Shown: positions 13,926 through 22,735 of the stretch, piece after piece
Layout: the number at the start of each line of letters is the position of its first letter
Position numbering within the stretch: position 1 is the stretch's first letter
Source: JBDSGC01 sp046594105
Lineage (GTDB): Bacteria > Acidobacteriota > Thermoanaerobaculia > Gp7-AA8
DNA: 23,100 nucleotides
Assembly (NCBI GenBank): GCA_046594105.1
Contig: JBKJQB010000189.1
Coordinates: forward strand, 1 to 23,100
Reading direction: 5' to 3'
Made by a program: the position numbers and the translations under genes
Notes under the pieces: generated by a model
Seen by the model: the letters and a program-made list of their open reading frames with translations, nothing else
What the model was told of the DNA's origin: nothing
The model's database searches: none

Positions 13926-14075
13926 CTGAGCCTGGCGTCGCGGAGCGACCCCTGCTCCCCGCTTCGCGGACCTTCTCCCCGTGCGCGGGGAGAAGGACAC
14001 TCGAGGGGAGAGCCCACGTCGCCTTCTAGAAAGCCGTCGGAGGCCGGGCACTTCCCATCGAGAGGGGAGATCGAT
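13926..14075. repeat. Gene-free gap with a GGGGAGAAGG palindrome
   Basis: CCTTCTCCCCG (13971-13981) and CGGGGAGAAGG (13986-13996) form a perfect 11-bp stem with a 4-nt loop. The flanks (GCTTCGCGGA before, ACACTCGAGGGGAG after) match those of the four copies at the right edge of the window. It lies between convergent genes and could serve as a terminator for both. Confidence 0.75.
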
Positions 14076-14336
14076 TCAGATCTTGATTTCCTGGCTGGCC
14101 GCACGCACGTTGCAGGGTTCGCAGCGCCATCCGTGGGAGGTGAGTTTGAAGGGGCCGTCGTCCTCATCGCGGAAGAGGGTTCGGGTCTCATGGCACCAGT
14201 CGCACTGGACCACGTGAGGATTTCCGAGGTGAGGATTCTCGCGGAGGATCCCGGCGGCGATTTCCTTCTCCCCGTCGATCAGGTCGTCGCTGCGCAGAAC
14301 TTTCCCGGCTGTCTCGCGGACGATCTGGCGGGTCAA
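14076..14336 (-). CDS. Small zinc-ribbon protein
   Basis: I do not recognise a named family. With a TTG start at 14336 the product has 86 residues and an ideal AGGAG 6 nt upstream. An ATG further upstream would overlap the kinase gene by about 50 nt or more and adds an Arg/Ser-rich stretch that looks non-coding. The N-terminal 35 residues are helical and charged (IVRETAGKVLRSDDLIDGEKEIAAGI). The C-terminal half carries two CxxC knuckles, CDWC at 45-48 and CEPC at 72-75, joined by a strand-rich segment (TRTLFRDEDDGPFKLTSHGW). A zinc ribbon binding nucleic acid or protein is the likely fold. It lies just downstream of the CheB/CheR kinase and may be on its transcript. Confidence 0.7.
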   Translation of the reverse strand: MTRQIVRETAGKVLRSDDLIDGEKEIAAGILRENPHLGNPHVVQCDWCHETRTLFRDEDDGPFKLTSHGWRCEPCNVRAASQEIKI

Positions 14337-14376
14337 CGCGTTCTCCTGGATCCCGCTGCTGATGATGACAGCGGCG

Positions 14377-17300
14377 TCACGAAGGCTCCTGCGATGTGAG
14401 GAGGTTTGCGGCCGAGCGACCGGCATCGAGCATGGGCAGAGCGACGATGAACGTCGAGCCGTAGCCGATCCCGCGACTCTCCGCACTGGTTGTCCCGTGG
14501 TGGAGGTTCACGATCTCCGCGACGATGGAGAGGCCGATTCCAAGCCCGGGCGTCCCGCTGGCCGCTTTGTCGCCCTGACGATAGATCTCGAAAACGTGCG
14601 GCAGCAGGTCCGGCGAAATGCCCTCGCCGTTGTCGTGCACGGACAACCGCGCGTCGTTTCCCTCCCGCTCCAGCCGCACCTCAATCCTGCCCGCCGACGG
14701 TGTGAACTTGATCGCGTTACTCAACAGGTTCCACACGACCTGGAGCAAGCGGACGCGATCTCCCCGCACCAGCGCCCGCTCCTGAACGACGTTCACATCG
14801 AGCTGGATCTGCCGCGCCGCCGCGGTATGGGTGGTCATGTCGATTGCCGAGGCGATCACGTCCGCCAGATCGATGTCCGCCATCTCCAGGCTCATCTTCC
14901 GCTCACGGATGCGCGTCACATCCAGCAGGTCCTCGGTGAACAGGCGCAGGACCTCGGCGCTTTCCGCGATTCGCGCGAGCGCGTCATCACACATCTCCGG
15001 ACTCGCTTCTGCCAGCTGAACCCATCCGAGGATCGAGGTCAGCGGGGTGCGCAGCTCATGAGCGACCGTCCCCAGAAACTGGTCCTTGTAGCGGTTGGCG
15101 TTTTCCGCATCGCGAAAGAGCAAGGCCGTATCGATGGCCATGGCGGCGCGTTGCGACAGCTCCTCGGCCAGTTGGAGGTCGACCGGTTCGTAGCGGCGCC
15201 GGGATGTGGAGAACGTGGTCGTTCCCAGCACCTTGTCACGCACGATGAGCGGCACGCTGATGAGCGAGCGGACACCGAGGGCTCCGATCAGTTGCGTGAT
15301 CCTGGCCTCGGGAGGGATGCCGGTGATCTCCGATTCGGCCAGATCGCCGAGGAGTACCGACTCCCGCAGGCGCAAGGCCTGAGGAGCGCCTGGCGCGCGA
15401 TCGCCTTCGCTGAAGGATGCCTGCTGGAACTGCAGCGCCAGATCTCGCATGACCGGATTGGTGTGCGAGACAGTAAGGTGACGGATGGAGCCATCGTCGT
15501 TCACGAGATCCACAGCGCACCAGTCCGCGAAGTCCCGAGTCGACAAACGCGCCAGAGACCCCAGCGTGGTCTCGTAGTCGAGGGACGACGCCAGCAGCGC
15601 GCTTGCCTCCGCCAGCATGGTCGCTGCTCGCGTCGCTGCCTCCGCTGCCAGCACGCTCCGCTTGAGCAGGTTGATGTCCACCACCGCAACGATGGCCCCG
15701 TCCACCGCTCCTTCGTGGGTGCGGTAGACCCGGATGCGCAACAGCCGCCAGTCGCCCGCACCATCCTGGACCTCGACGTCGGCGGGAACTCCCGTTTCCA
15801 TGACCGCTCCCACCAGCTTTTCGAGAAGGGCCACATCGAGAATCGATTTCGCATCGCGAAGAGGCCGCCCCGTCGAATCGGGCCGCAGGTTGAGGAGCAT
15901 GCCGGCAGTGACGTTGTACCGCCGCACCGTCAGATCGACGCCCACGAAGAGGATGGGAACCTCCACCGCACCCAGCAGGTTCTCGATGTCGTCGTTGATC
16001 CGTCCCAGCGAGTGGTTGCGGAGCTGCAGCTCGTCGTTCAGCGTGTTCAGCTCCTCGTTCGCCGACTGCAGTTCCTCCTTGGCCGTTTCCAGCTCCTCAT
16101 TGGTGCTGCGCAGTTCCTCGTCGCTGGACTGCGCATCTTCCGCTGCGGCAGCAGCGTCGTCGGCCAGTTGCCTGCGGTCTTCGATCGCCGCGGCCAGGGC
16201 GTGGCGCAAGCCGTCGGTTTCCGTTCGCTTTCGCGACCCGCCAGCTTTGCCCCCGGTCGGAGCCGCCGAGCTGCGGAAGAGCACCCAGCAGAGATTCTGG
16301 CTCGGCGGAGCGGCTGCGTAGGGGATGACTTCAAAGGTGATGAGACGCCGGGTTTCCCCGTCGTTCACCACAGTCCCTTCTGTGATGACGGTCTCCCGTT
16401 CCCGGAAGGCGGTGCGGATGGCCAGCCTCAACTCCGCCACCAGCTCCTGATGACTAAGGAGGCGAATGAGGTTGAGGGTCGCATCACCCGGCTCCATGGA
16501 TACGAACGCGCCGATGTCGCCGCGGATCCTGGTAATGTCCATCTGCGCGTTGACGAGCACTCCGCACGGGGCGAGGTGAGCTGCCAGGAAGGCGTCCTCA
16601 TCCTGGGCGCGCCTTCCGGTCAATCCTGCCGCAGGGGCCGAAGGGACGGTGACCCGGTCCGGTGATCGTTCCGTCGTGTGGAGGACAGCGTGGTTCGCCG
16701 AGTCCTGCTTGCGATAGATCAACGGCTTCGTCGACACCGGTTCCACCTGATTCGACACTCCGCGCAGATTCTCCGAGCTTCCCAGCATCAGAAAACCGCC
16801 AGGGGCCAGGGCGTACTGCAGGAGCGCCACCGCCTTCTTCTGCAACTCGGCATCGAAGTAGATCAGGACGTTGCAGCAGGTGACCAGGTCGATCTTCGAG
16901 TAGGGCGGGTCGCGGGTCACGTCATGAGTGGCGAACACGCAGAGCTCCCTCAACTTTTTGCCAACCTTGTAGCCGCCCGGCGCAGCGGTGAAAAAGCGTT
17001 CCAGCCGTTCGGGGGAGACTCCGATGAGCGCGCGCTCGGAGTAGATCGCCGTGCGCGCCTTTCTCAGCGAAGCCTCGTTGATGTCCGTCCCGTAGATGGA
17101 GATGCGCGGCGGGTCGGGACGCCCGGCCAGAAACTCGGCGAGGATCATGGCCAGCGAATAGACCTCCTCGCCGGTCGAACATCCCGCCACCCAGATGCGC
17201 ACGCTGTCGCCGGCGCCTCGATCTTTCACGATCGAAGGGAAGACCACCGTTCCCAAGGCCTCGAAGCGCGCCGGCTCACGGAAAAATGACGTCACCCCGA

Positions 17301-18201
17301 TCAAAAGATCCTGATACAGCGCATCAATCGCGGCGGGATCCTGCGCCAGCGACTCCGCGTAGTCAGCCAGGCTCTCGTGATTGCCCAGCAGCACGCGCCG
17401 CTCGATGCGTCGGTGCACGCTGGAGTATTTGAAATGGCTGAAATCGACCGCATGCCGCTTGCTCACCAGCTGCAGAATGCGCTCGAACCCTTCGGATTCG
17501 AGCTCCCCCGCCTCTTCGCTGTCCAGGCCTTCTCTACGCTTAGCGAGGTCCACCAGCCGCTCGGCAATTCCGGCGGGAGGAAGCACGAAGTCCGCTGCCG
17601 CCGCGGCAGCCCTCGGCATCACGTCGAACTGCGCGGTTGAAGGACTCTGCGCGAAGGTGACCCCTCCCGCTTCGCGAATGGCCTCCAGTCCGAACGCTCC
17701 ATCCGCGTCGCTGCCGGAGAGCACCACGCCGATCGCGCCGCTCTTGCGCTCGTCTGCAAGCGAGCAGAAGAAATTGTCCAGAGGACGATGGGGGACTCTC
17801 TTGGTCCGAGGAACCAGGCGGAGCACTTCCTGGTCGAGGGTGAGCTCCTTGTCGGGCGGGATCACGTAGATGTGATCGCGCTTGATCCGCATCCCCTCGA
17901 CAATCTGGACCACCGGAAGGGAGGTGGCCCTGGCCAGGATCTGGACCAGCATGCTGTCGTGGTGGGGGTCGAGATGCTGCACCAGAACGAAGGCCAGGCC
18001 GGTGTCCGGCGGGATCGCGGAAATGAGCTCGGTGAACGCCTCGAGGCCGCCGGCCGACGCGCCGATCCCCACCACCCGAACCGCGGCGCTGGCATGGGCA
18101 GGGAATCGTTGATCGACGCCTTCCGGCTCCTGAGCAGTCGGGCGCACAGACTTGGCCTCAGTCTTTTTCGCGCCGCGTTTGGAGGGAGCTCGAGTTGCCA
18201 T
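14377..18201 (-). CDS. Hybrid CheB-CheR-PAS-GAF-histidine kinase
   Basis: This 1274-residue cytoplasmic sensory protein contains, in order:
- CheB methylesterase domain (about 40-225) with Ser49 in GIGASAGG, His76 in VQHLDPHH and Asp167 in SGSDADGA.
- CheR methyltransferase (about 235-500) with SAM motif AGCSTGEE at 339-346 and CCNVLIYF.
- PAS-like region (about 540-640).
- Coiled coil of repeated NEEL/EEL units (about 665-735).
- Second PAS (about 740-850).
- GAF (about 860-1030).
- HisKA with phospho-acceptor His1048 in AHELRTP.
- HATPase_c with N-box NLLSNAIKFTP and G-boxes DNGEGI and GLGIGLSI.
There is no receiver domain. Such hybrids combine methylation-type adaptation modules with a kinase. 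I chose the ATG at 18201 because AGAGGA lies 9 nt upstream. The frame is open to 18348, but that part looks non-coding. Confidence 0.93.
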   Translation of the reverse strand: MATRAPSKRGAKKTEAKSVRPTAQEPEGVDQRFPAHASAAVRVVGIGASAGGLEAFTELISAIPPDTGLAFVLVQHLDPHHDSMLVQILARATSLPVVQIVEGMRIKRDHIYVIPPDKELTLDQEVLRLVPRTKRVPHRPLDNFFCSLADERKSGAIGVVLSGSDADGAFGLEAIREAGGVTFAQSPSTAQFDVMPRAAAAAADFVLPPAGIAERLVDLAKRREGLDSEEAGELESEGFERILQLVSKRHAVDFSHFKYSSVHRRIERRVLLGNHESLADYAESLAQDPAAIDALYQDLLIGVTSFFREPARFEALGTVVFPSIVKDRGAGDSVRIWVAGCSTGEEVYSLAMILAEFLAGRPDPPRISIYGTDINEASLRKARTAIYSERALIGVSPERLERFFTAAPGGYKVGKKLRELCVFATHDVTRDPPYSKIDLVTCCNVLIYFDAELQKKAVALLQYALAPGGFLMLGSSENLRGVSNQVEPVSTKPLIYRKQDSANHAVLHTTERSPDRVTVPSAPAAGLTGRRAQDEDAFLAAHLAPCGVLVNAQMDITRIRGDIGAFVSMEPGDATLNLIRLLSHQELVAELRLAIRTAFRERETVITEGTVVNDGETRRLITFEVIPYAAAPPSQNLCWVLFRSSAAPTGGKAGGSRKRTETDGLRHALAAAIEDRRQLADDAAAAAEDAQSSDEELRSTNEELETAKEELQSANEELNTLNDELQLRNHSLGRINDDIENLLGAVEVPILFVGVDLTVRRYNVTAGMLLNLRPDSTGRPLRDAKSILDVALLEKLVGAVMETGVPADVEVQDGAGDWRLLRIRVYRTHEGAVDGAIVAVVDINLLKRSVLAAEAATRAATMLAEASALLASSLDYETTLGSLARLSTRDFADWCAVDLVNDDGSIRHLTVSHTNPVMRDLALQFQQASFSEGDRAPGAPQALRLRESVLLGDLAESEITGIPPEARITQLIGALGVRSLISVPLIVRDKVLGTTTFSTSRRRYEPVDLQLAEELSQRAAMAIDTALLFRDAENANRYKDQFLGTVAHELRTPLTSILGWVQLAEASPEMCDDALARIAESAEVLRLFTEDLLDVTRIRERKMSLEMADIDLADVIASAIDMTTHTAAARQIQLDVNVVQERALVRGDRVRLLQVVWNLLSNAIKFTPSAGRIEVRLEREGNDARLSVHDNGEGISPDLLPHVFEIYRQGDKAASGTPGLGIGLSIVAEIVNLHHGTTSAESRGIGYGSTFIVALPMLDAGRSAANLLTSQEPS

Positions 18202-18822
18202 CGGATCGTATCCTCTGGGGAATCCGTCTGAGATTGGGGAGGTGGTCCAGCGAGCGCGTCGTCTTAAGGAGGAGTTCGCTCGCTCGATCGCGACCGGAGA
18301 ATCAGGCGTGAGACTTCGGAGTATGCGCGTCGAATGATCGCCGCGCAATGAGCAAAATAATCATCGAAATCCCTCACGCCAGGCGCGGATCGACCGGTGT
18401 TGCTCCGCTCGATTCAGCCGAGCGCATCCATTCTCTTGTCGTGCAAATCGATTGGTTCCCTCCGCCGATCGAAGGAACCGCTGCCATCGATGAAAGTGAG
18501 CGGGGCCGGCGTCACTTCGCTCTGGTCCATGAGATTACAAACTGCGCGTTGAGTGACAGATCACGACGATCACACACGCACCATGCGGGAGGAGAACGTA
18601 CGATGAATCTCGCGGCGAACGCGCCGTTCAGCTTCACCCGCAAATCGCGCAATCACAGGTTCTCGCCCAGCGAAAACCGTCCACGGCGGAACAAAAGCTG
18701 CAATGCAGCCCGATGTACTGACCGGAACCCTGCCATCCCGTGCACCCGTTGATCTGCGAACCGCCCTGACGACGGCCAGCCTCGATTCCCGCCTTTCCCG
18801 GTTCGTACGCAGGACCACTTTC
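18202..18822. other. Gene-free region between divergent CheB-type genes
   Basis: About 620 nt separate the hybrid kinase and the stand-alone CheB. Open frames here are rich in Arg, Ser and Cys, lack ribosome binding sites and conserved motifs, and overlap on both strands, so I take none as a gene. It is less GC-skewed than its surroundings (A/T-rich patches around 18345-18370 and 18530-18560) and most likely holds the two divergent promoters and leader sequence. I could not fix a promoter. A small RNA is possible but unsupported. Confidence 0.5.
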
Positions 18823-19887
18823 ATGACGACGCATTTACTCCAGAAAACGCCCGACGCTCCCGCGAACGGTCACGACATCGTGGTCATCGGCACCTCCGCG
18901 GGCGGGCTGAAGGCGCTGAGCGCCGTGCTCAGCGTGCTCCCTGAGAGCCTCGACGCGACGATCTTCGTGGTGCAGCATCTGGCTGCCGACAAGAAGAGCT
19001 ATCTTCCGAAGCTCCTCGGCGACGTCTGCAGCCTGCCGGTCACCTCACCCGCCGACAACGAGCCGTTCGAGCGGGGACATGTGTACGTCGCCGCTCCCGA
19101 CTTCCAGCTTCTTCTGAACGAGGACAGCGTTCGGGTCATGCGCGGACCACAAGAGAATCGCTACCGCCCTTCCATCGACGCTCTGTTCCGCTCCGCGGCG
19201 CGCTCGCACGGCTCCCGCGTCATCGGAATGGTGCTCACCGGCTTTCTCGACGACGGGACCGTCGGGCTGCAGACCATCAAGAAACGCGGCGGAATCGCCG
19301 TGGTGCAGGATCCGGAAGAAGCGGAGTATCCCAGCATGCCCCGGACCGCTCTGCGCTACGTCGACATCGATCACACGGTGAAGATCGCAGAGGCCGGCGC
19401 TCTTCTGATCCGCCTGGTGGCGGAGCCGCCGCCTCTTCAGGAAACATTCCCCACCACGCCGGCCATCGAGATCGAGTCGAACATCGCGGAGCAGCTCATG
19501 AACACCGAAGAGTTTCTCGACAATGTGGAGCAGATCGGCAAGCGCACCACCTACACCTGCCCCGACTGCAACGGATCGATCTGGCAGATCGGCGATGAGG
19601 AGCCCCTCAAACTCCGCTGTCACGTCGGTCACTCCTTCACCGGGGAAGTGTTCTCCGTGGAGCAGAGTCGCAACGTGGAGACCGCGCTCTGGTCAGCCGT
19701 CCGCATCATGGAAGAGAAAGTGACGTTCTCTCGCCAGCTGGCGCAACGCAAGAGGGAACAGAACCTGTCCGAAGAAGCCGCGGTGTACGAGAAAGAGGCG
19801 AAGGCGATCGATCAGGAAGTGACTAAAGTGCGCGATCTGATCGTCTGCGGCATCGGCCACCAGCACGCCGACAGACGAGAAGCGTAG
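18823..19887 (+). CDS. CheB-type methylesterase with C-terminal zinc ribbon, no receiver domain
   Basis: This 354-residue protein has a CheB methylesterase/amidase domain (about 17-200) with the triad Ser25 in VIGTSAGG, His52 in VVQHLAAD and Asp144 in LTGFLDDGT. Unlike chemotaxis CheB, it has no N-terminal receiver domain. A C-terminal extension contains a zinc-binding pattern CPDC (246-249) with Cys266 and His270 in LRCHVGHSF, then a charged helical tail (about 285-340). This arrangement is seen in many non-chemotaxis CheB homologues, whose role is not well defined. The ATG at 18823 has AGGA 8 nt upstream. A longer frame from 18703 lacks this. It is divergent from the CheB-CheR kinase, so the two may work in one signalling pathway. 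Confidence 0.92.
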   Translation: MTTHLLQKTPDAPANGHDIVVIGTSAGGLKALSAVLSVLPESLDATIFVVQHLAADKKSYLPKLLGDVCSLPVTSPADNEPFERGHVYVAAPDFQLLLNEDSVRVMRGPQENRYRPSIDALFRSAARSHGSRVIGMVLTGFLDDGTVGLQTIKKRGGIAVVQDPEEAEYPSMPRTALRYVDIDHTVKIAEAGALLIRLVAEPPPLQETFPTTPAIEIESNIAEQLMNTEEFLDNVEQIGKRTTYTCPDCNGSIWQIGDEEPLKLRCHVGHSFTGEVFSVEQSRNVETALWSAVRIMEEKVTFSRQLAQRKREQNLSEEAAVYEKEAKAIDQEVTKVRDLIVCGIGHQHADRREA

Positions 19888-20281
19888 CGCGCTGCTCGAG
19901 GCTTCGCATTTCTCACACCCATCCTGAAGTTGGGCGCGGGGATGCGCGCCGGAGGCGCAGCGAGACGGTAGCCGGTCGGCAAGCGCGAAGCGCGCAGCCA
20001 CCGGTCTCGCGCACAATCGCGATCCGCCCCAGCAGGGGCGGCAGAGTCGCCGAGCGGCCGGGAGCAAAGCGTGCGACCGTCGATCGCTGATCGGTATGGA
20101 TGATTTCTGGCACCCCTGCCGGGGTGCTGCGCTGTTACCCGACGGTGATCCGGTGGTCGCTCTGCGGCGACCACCGGCTACCCTCTTTGACGCCTCCGGC
20201 GTCTGCCCCTTCAGTGCGTTGCGTGGCCAAAGAGGCGCCTTACGTTCGGGCCATTGGGGCCAGGATCCCGCGGTCCGCCGG
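19888..20281. repeat. Gene-free region with an ordered series of hairpins
   Basis: Perfect short stems occur at 20024-20041 (CCGCCCC/GGGGCGG, loop AGCA), 20110-20127 (GCACCCC/GGGGTGC, loop TGCC), 20150-20177 (CCGGTGGTCGC/GCGACCACCGG, 11 bp, 6-nt loop) and 20189-20203 (GACGCC/GGCGTC, 3-nt loop). TAGCCGGT around 19971 and CCGGCTA at 20174 add a longer-range inverted match. An open frame runs through it into the antisense of the GNAT gene but has no coding character. It looks like a composite structured extragenic element. A structured RNA cannot be excluded. Confidence 0.6.
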
Positions 20282-21154
20282 TCAGTGCCTCTCAGCGATC
20301 CTCGCCGTGGAACGCTCCCACTTCAGCCGCGTGTAGGCGATCCGGAATCCCTGCCGCTCGGCGTTGCGCTGCGAGCTGCTGCCCGGCGCCGCGCACATCA
20401 TGGCCAGGTTGCATCCTTGCTCCGCGGCATAACGCAACCGGGCATCCAGCAGAGCGCGCTGCGCTCCGAGCTTGCGGCGCTCCGGCAGCGTGCTGGCGCC
20501 GGCCAGCAGTGCCACGCCATCCTGGATGCTGAGGCCGCCCGTCGCGATCGGCACTCCGTCCAGCTCCGCAAAAAACGAGGTCATCCCTTCGCTGGCCACC
20601 GTCACGCTGCCGATGTCCTTGAGAAACTCCGTCAGCTCCGGCTGGGCCCATCCGCGCGCGGCGGTCTCCGACCACAAGGCAGCTTCCGATCGTGCGGCAA
20701 TCCGTACCCGGACCTTTTCACTCGCCGGCAACGCACCCTGCGGCGCGATCGGCCGGAACATCACGCTGGTCGCCTCGATCGGTTGATACCCGCGTTCATG
20801 GAGCAGCGCCAGGGTCGTTCCGTCCGCCAGCGGGCTGACCTCATGAAACACCTGCGCTCCACGGCTGGCGAAAAACTCCTCGATGGCATCCAGATCCTCG
20901 TTCGTCGCCGGCTGGAAGAGTCCCAGCCCGAACGTCTGCGTGAGCGGCGACCCAATTTTGTCAAACATCGCCATCACGCCGGCACGCTCCAGAGCGCAGG
21001 CAGTGCTGCCGGAGTCGATGCGCGCCCGTGCCTGCACGAAATCGAGGTTGGTCCGCCCCTCGGCCCGCTCCAGCCGTCGCGACAGCGCGAGATCAGCGTA
21101 CGGAAATTCACTCGCGGTGGTCACGCCATTCCCGCCATCGGATGCCTCGAACAC
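20282..21154 (-). CDS. GNAT-family N-acetyltransferase
   Basis: This protein of about 290 residues appears to consist of two GNAT-like halves. The C-terminal half has the acetyl-CoA loop region (ASTLPERRKLGAQRALLDARLRYAAEQGCNLAMM, about 229-262), equivalent to V-x-P-x-x-R-x-x-G-x-G/A, then the Q-R-N-A-E-R-Q-G-F-R-I-A-Y motif typical of the fold end. The N-terminal half (FGLGLFQPATNEDLDAIEEFFASRG and RGYQPIEATSVMFRP) resembles a degenerate GNAT module. The substrate is unknown. The first in-frame start is a GTG at 21154, 1 nt after the TPR gene stop. A GTG at 21124 is an alternative that gives MTTASEFPY and cannot be excluded. It is probably co-transcribed with the TPR gene. Confidence 0.85.
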   Translation of the reverse strand: MFEASDGGNGVTTASEFPYADLALSRRLERAEGRTNLDFVQARARIDSGSTACALERAGVMAMFDKIGSPLTQTFGLGLFQPATNEDLDAIEEFFASRGAQVFHEVSPLADGTTLALLHERGYQPIEATSVMFRPIAPQGALPASEKVRVRIAARSEAALWSETAARGWAQPELTEFLKDIGSVTVASEGMTSFFAELDGVPIATGGLSIQDGVALLAGASTLPERRKLGAQRALLDARLRYAAEQGCNLAMMCAAPGSSSQRNAERQGFRIAYTRLKWERSTARIAERH

Positions 21155-21155
21155 G

Positions 21156-22664
21156 TCAGCGAACAGCCTGCGGAGATTTCTTCCGGGCCATCTCCAGACC
21201 TTTCACCGCAACCGTGCGGCCCGGCGCGCGCGCCAGCGCATCGCGATAAGCCTTCTCCGCCTCGCCCGACCGTCCGGCGGACAGCAGCACGTCGCCCAGC
21301 AGTTCGTTGGCAGGCTTCGGCACCGGCGGCGGCCCGAACTCGAACGGCATGGCCTGTTCGGCGGCCGCGGCCTTCTGCAGCATGGCGATCGCTTCGTCAC
21401 GCTGATTCGATGCGAGCAGCAGCAGCGCGTCAGCTTCCTGCATCATCACCTGCCGGCGACCGTCTCCCTCCGAGCTGCTCTTGCCGGCGTGCGGCATGGC
21501 AGCCGACTCCGATCCGAGGGCGTGAAGGTGCTGGACCGCCGCCTGCAGCTTCTGCCGATCGCTGGCTGCCGCAAGGACGTCTCCGTATGCCATCTGGAAT
21601 CGCGCCGCGGCGAAGGGCGCACCGTCCGGCACCGCGAACGACGAGGCCGCCGCTCCGCCACTGGCAATCTGATGCGCGCGCATGGTGGCCAGGCTGAGAA
21701 ATCGGCCCTCACGCCGGTCCATTTCCCCGGCTGATTCGAATGGCACATCGAGCGTGATGGCGCGGCAATCCTCGAGCGCCTTCGCCGCCTCCTCGAAACG
21801 CCGCTGCTGCAGGTATGCGTAATGGAGCCAGTCGGGATAATGCCCACAGTTCACGATCGGCTTCTTGCGCAACGCACGCTGACGATTCACCACCGCGATG
21901 GCCTGACGGTTCGCCGCGATCACGTCGTCCCACATCCCCAGAGCCACAAAAATATGCGACGTCATGTGCAGCGCATGCCCCGCCTCCGGCGCCACTTTGC
22001 CGTAGAGCCGCGCGGCGCGCATCCCCAGCGGCGCGTGAATGGGATCGTCATAAGAGTGGATGAGGTAATGCAGCACCCCGGGATGTCGCTGATGCGAGGG
22101 GAAGACTTCCTCCAGCATCGCCGCAGAGCGCATGTAAGTCGGAAAGTCGCGGCCGTGATGCGAGGTGCCAAGGAGTGCCAGCGCAGCGAAGGCCGTGGCG
22201 TCGACATCATCACGATAGCGTTCGTGCAACGCCATCATGGCCTCGGCATACCGGTCGTCGCGATCGTCCTTCGACCCCTCGCCGTAGAGAATCTCCAGGG
22301 CCCCGAGGTAGTCGCGCTCGCGCCCGGTGGCCGCCTTCGCGGCACGCGCAGCCGGCGTCGCGCCGAGGCGCTCCAGCACGGCGCGGGCGGCCGGAAGATC
22401 CTGCTGGAACCAGATCGGATGGGTGAACGTCATCGCCTCTCCCCAGTACGCCATGGCGAACGAAGGATCGATCTCCTGCGCCTTGCGGAAGTGCCCCGCC
22501 GCGATCGGATACTCAAAGTCGTGCAGCCAGGCCAGACCCTGAAGAAACTCCGCCTGGGCCGCCGGCGCCCCCGAATTCGCAAACGCAACGTCTCCGAGAT
22601 CCTGCAGTTGAGCCGCGAGCGGCAGCGCGAAGAGCGATAAGACGACCATCAGAATGCGACGCAT
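21156..22664 (-). CDS. Secreted TPR-repeat protein
   Basis: This 502-residue protein has a signal peptide (MRRILMVVLSLFALPLAA, cleavage near 19). The N-terminal block has AQAEFLQGLAWLHDFEYPIAAGHFRKAQEIDPSFAMAYWGEAM (about 37-79), a tetratricopeptide unit followed by THPIWFQQDL. HPGVLHYLIHSYDDPIHA (near 195-212) and HALHMTSHIFVALGMWDDVIAAN (near 230-252) are rich in His and are conserved in this family as I recall it. The C-terminal TPR is EAEKAYRDALARAPGRTVAV. The role is unknown, and His-rich motifs could bind a metal. GGAGG lies 5 nt before the ATG at 22664, which fixes the start. An upstream open extension to 22793 is repeat DNA. The GNAT gene follows immediately. Confidence 0.9.
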   Translation of the reverse strand: MRRILMVVLSLFALPLAAQLQDLGDVAFANSGAPAAQAEFLQGLAWLHDFEYPIAAGHFRKAQEIDPSFAMAYWGEAMTFTHPIWFQQDLPAARAVLERLGATPAARAAKAATGRERDYLGALEILYGEGSKDDRDDRYAEAMMALHERYRDDVDATAFAALALLGTSHHGRDFPTYMRSAAMLEEVFPSHQRHPGVLHYLIHSYDDPIHAPLGMRAARLYGKVAPEAGHALHMTSHIFVALGMWDDVIAANRQAIAVVNRQRALRKKPIVNCGHYPDWLHYAYLQQRRFEEAAKALEDCRAITLDVPFESAGEMDRREGRFLSLATMRAHQIASGGAAASSFAVPDGAPFAAARFQMAYGDVLAAASDRQKLQAAVQHLHALGSESAAMPHAGKSSSEGDGRRQVMMQEADALLLLASNQRDEAIAMLQKAAAAEQAMPFEFGPPPVPKPANELLGDVLLSAGRSGEAEKAYRDALARAPGRTVAVKGLEMARKKSPQAVR

Positions 22665-22735
22665 GAAAACCTCCGAACCGCGAGCGTTGAGGATGGCGGC
22701 GATCATAATCGGGGAGCGAGGCAAAGCGAACCAGA

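Noticed and set aside
14362..16665. Long plus-strand open frame of 767 codons
   Set aside because: It is antisense to the CheB-CheR kinase, has no recognisable motif and an Arg/Gln/His-rich composition typical of reversed GC-rich coding DNA.
18348..18752. Possible 134-codon gene between the divergent CheB genes
   Set aside because: No ribosome binding site, no motif, Arg/Ser/Cys-rich second half, and competing frames on the other strand.
20096..21697. Plus-strand open frame of 533 codons
   Set aside because: It runs through the hairpin element and antisense to the GNAT and TPR genes, both of which have strong family matches on the minus strand. Composition is Arg/Ala/Pro-rich with no domain.
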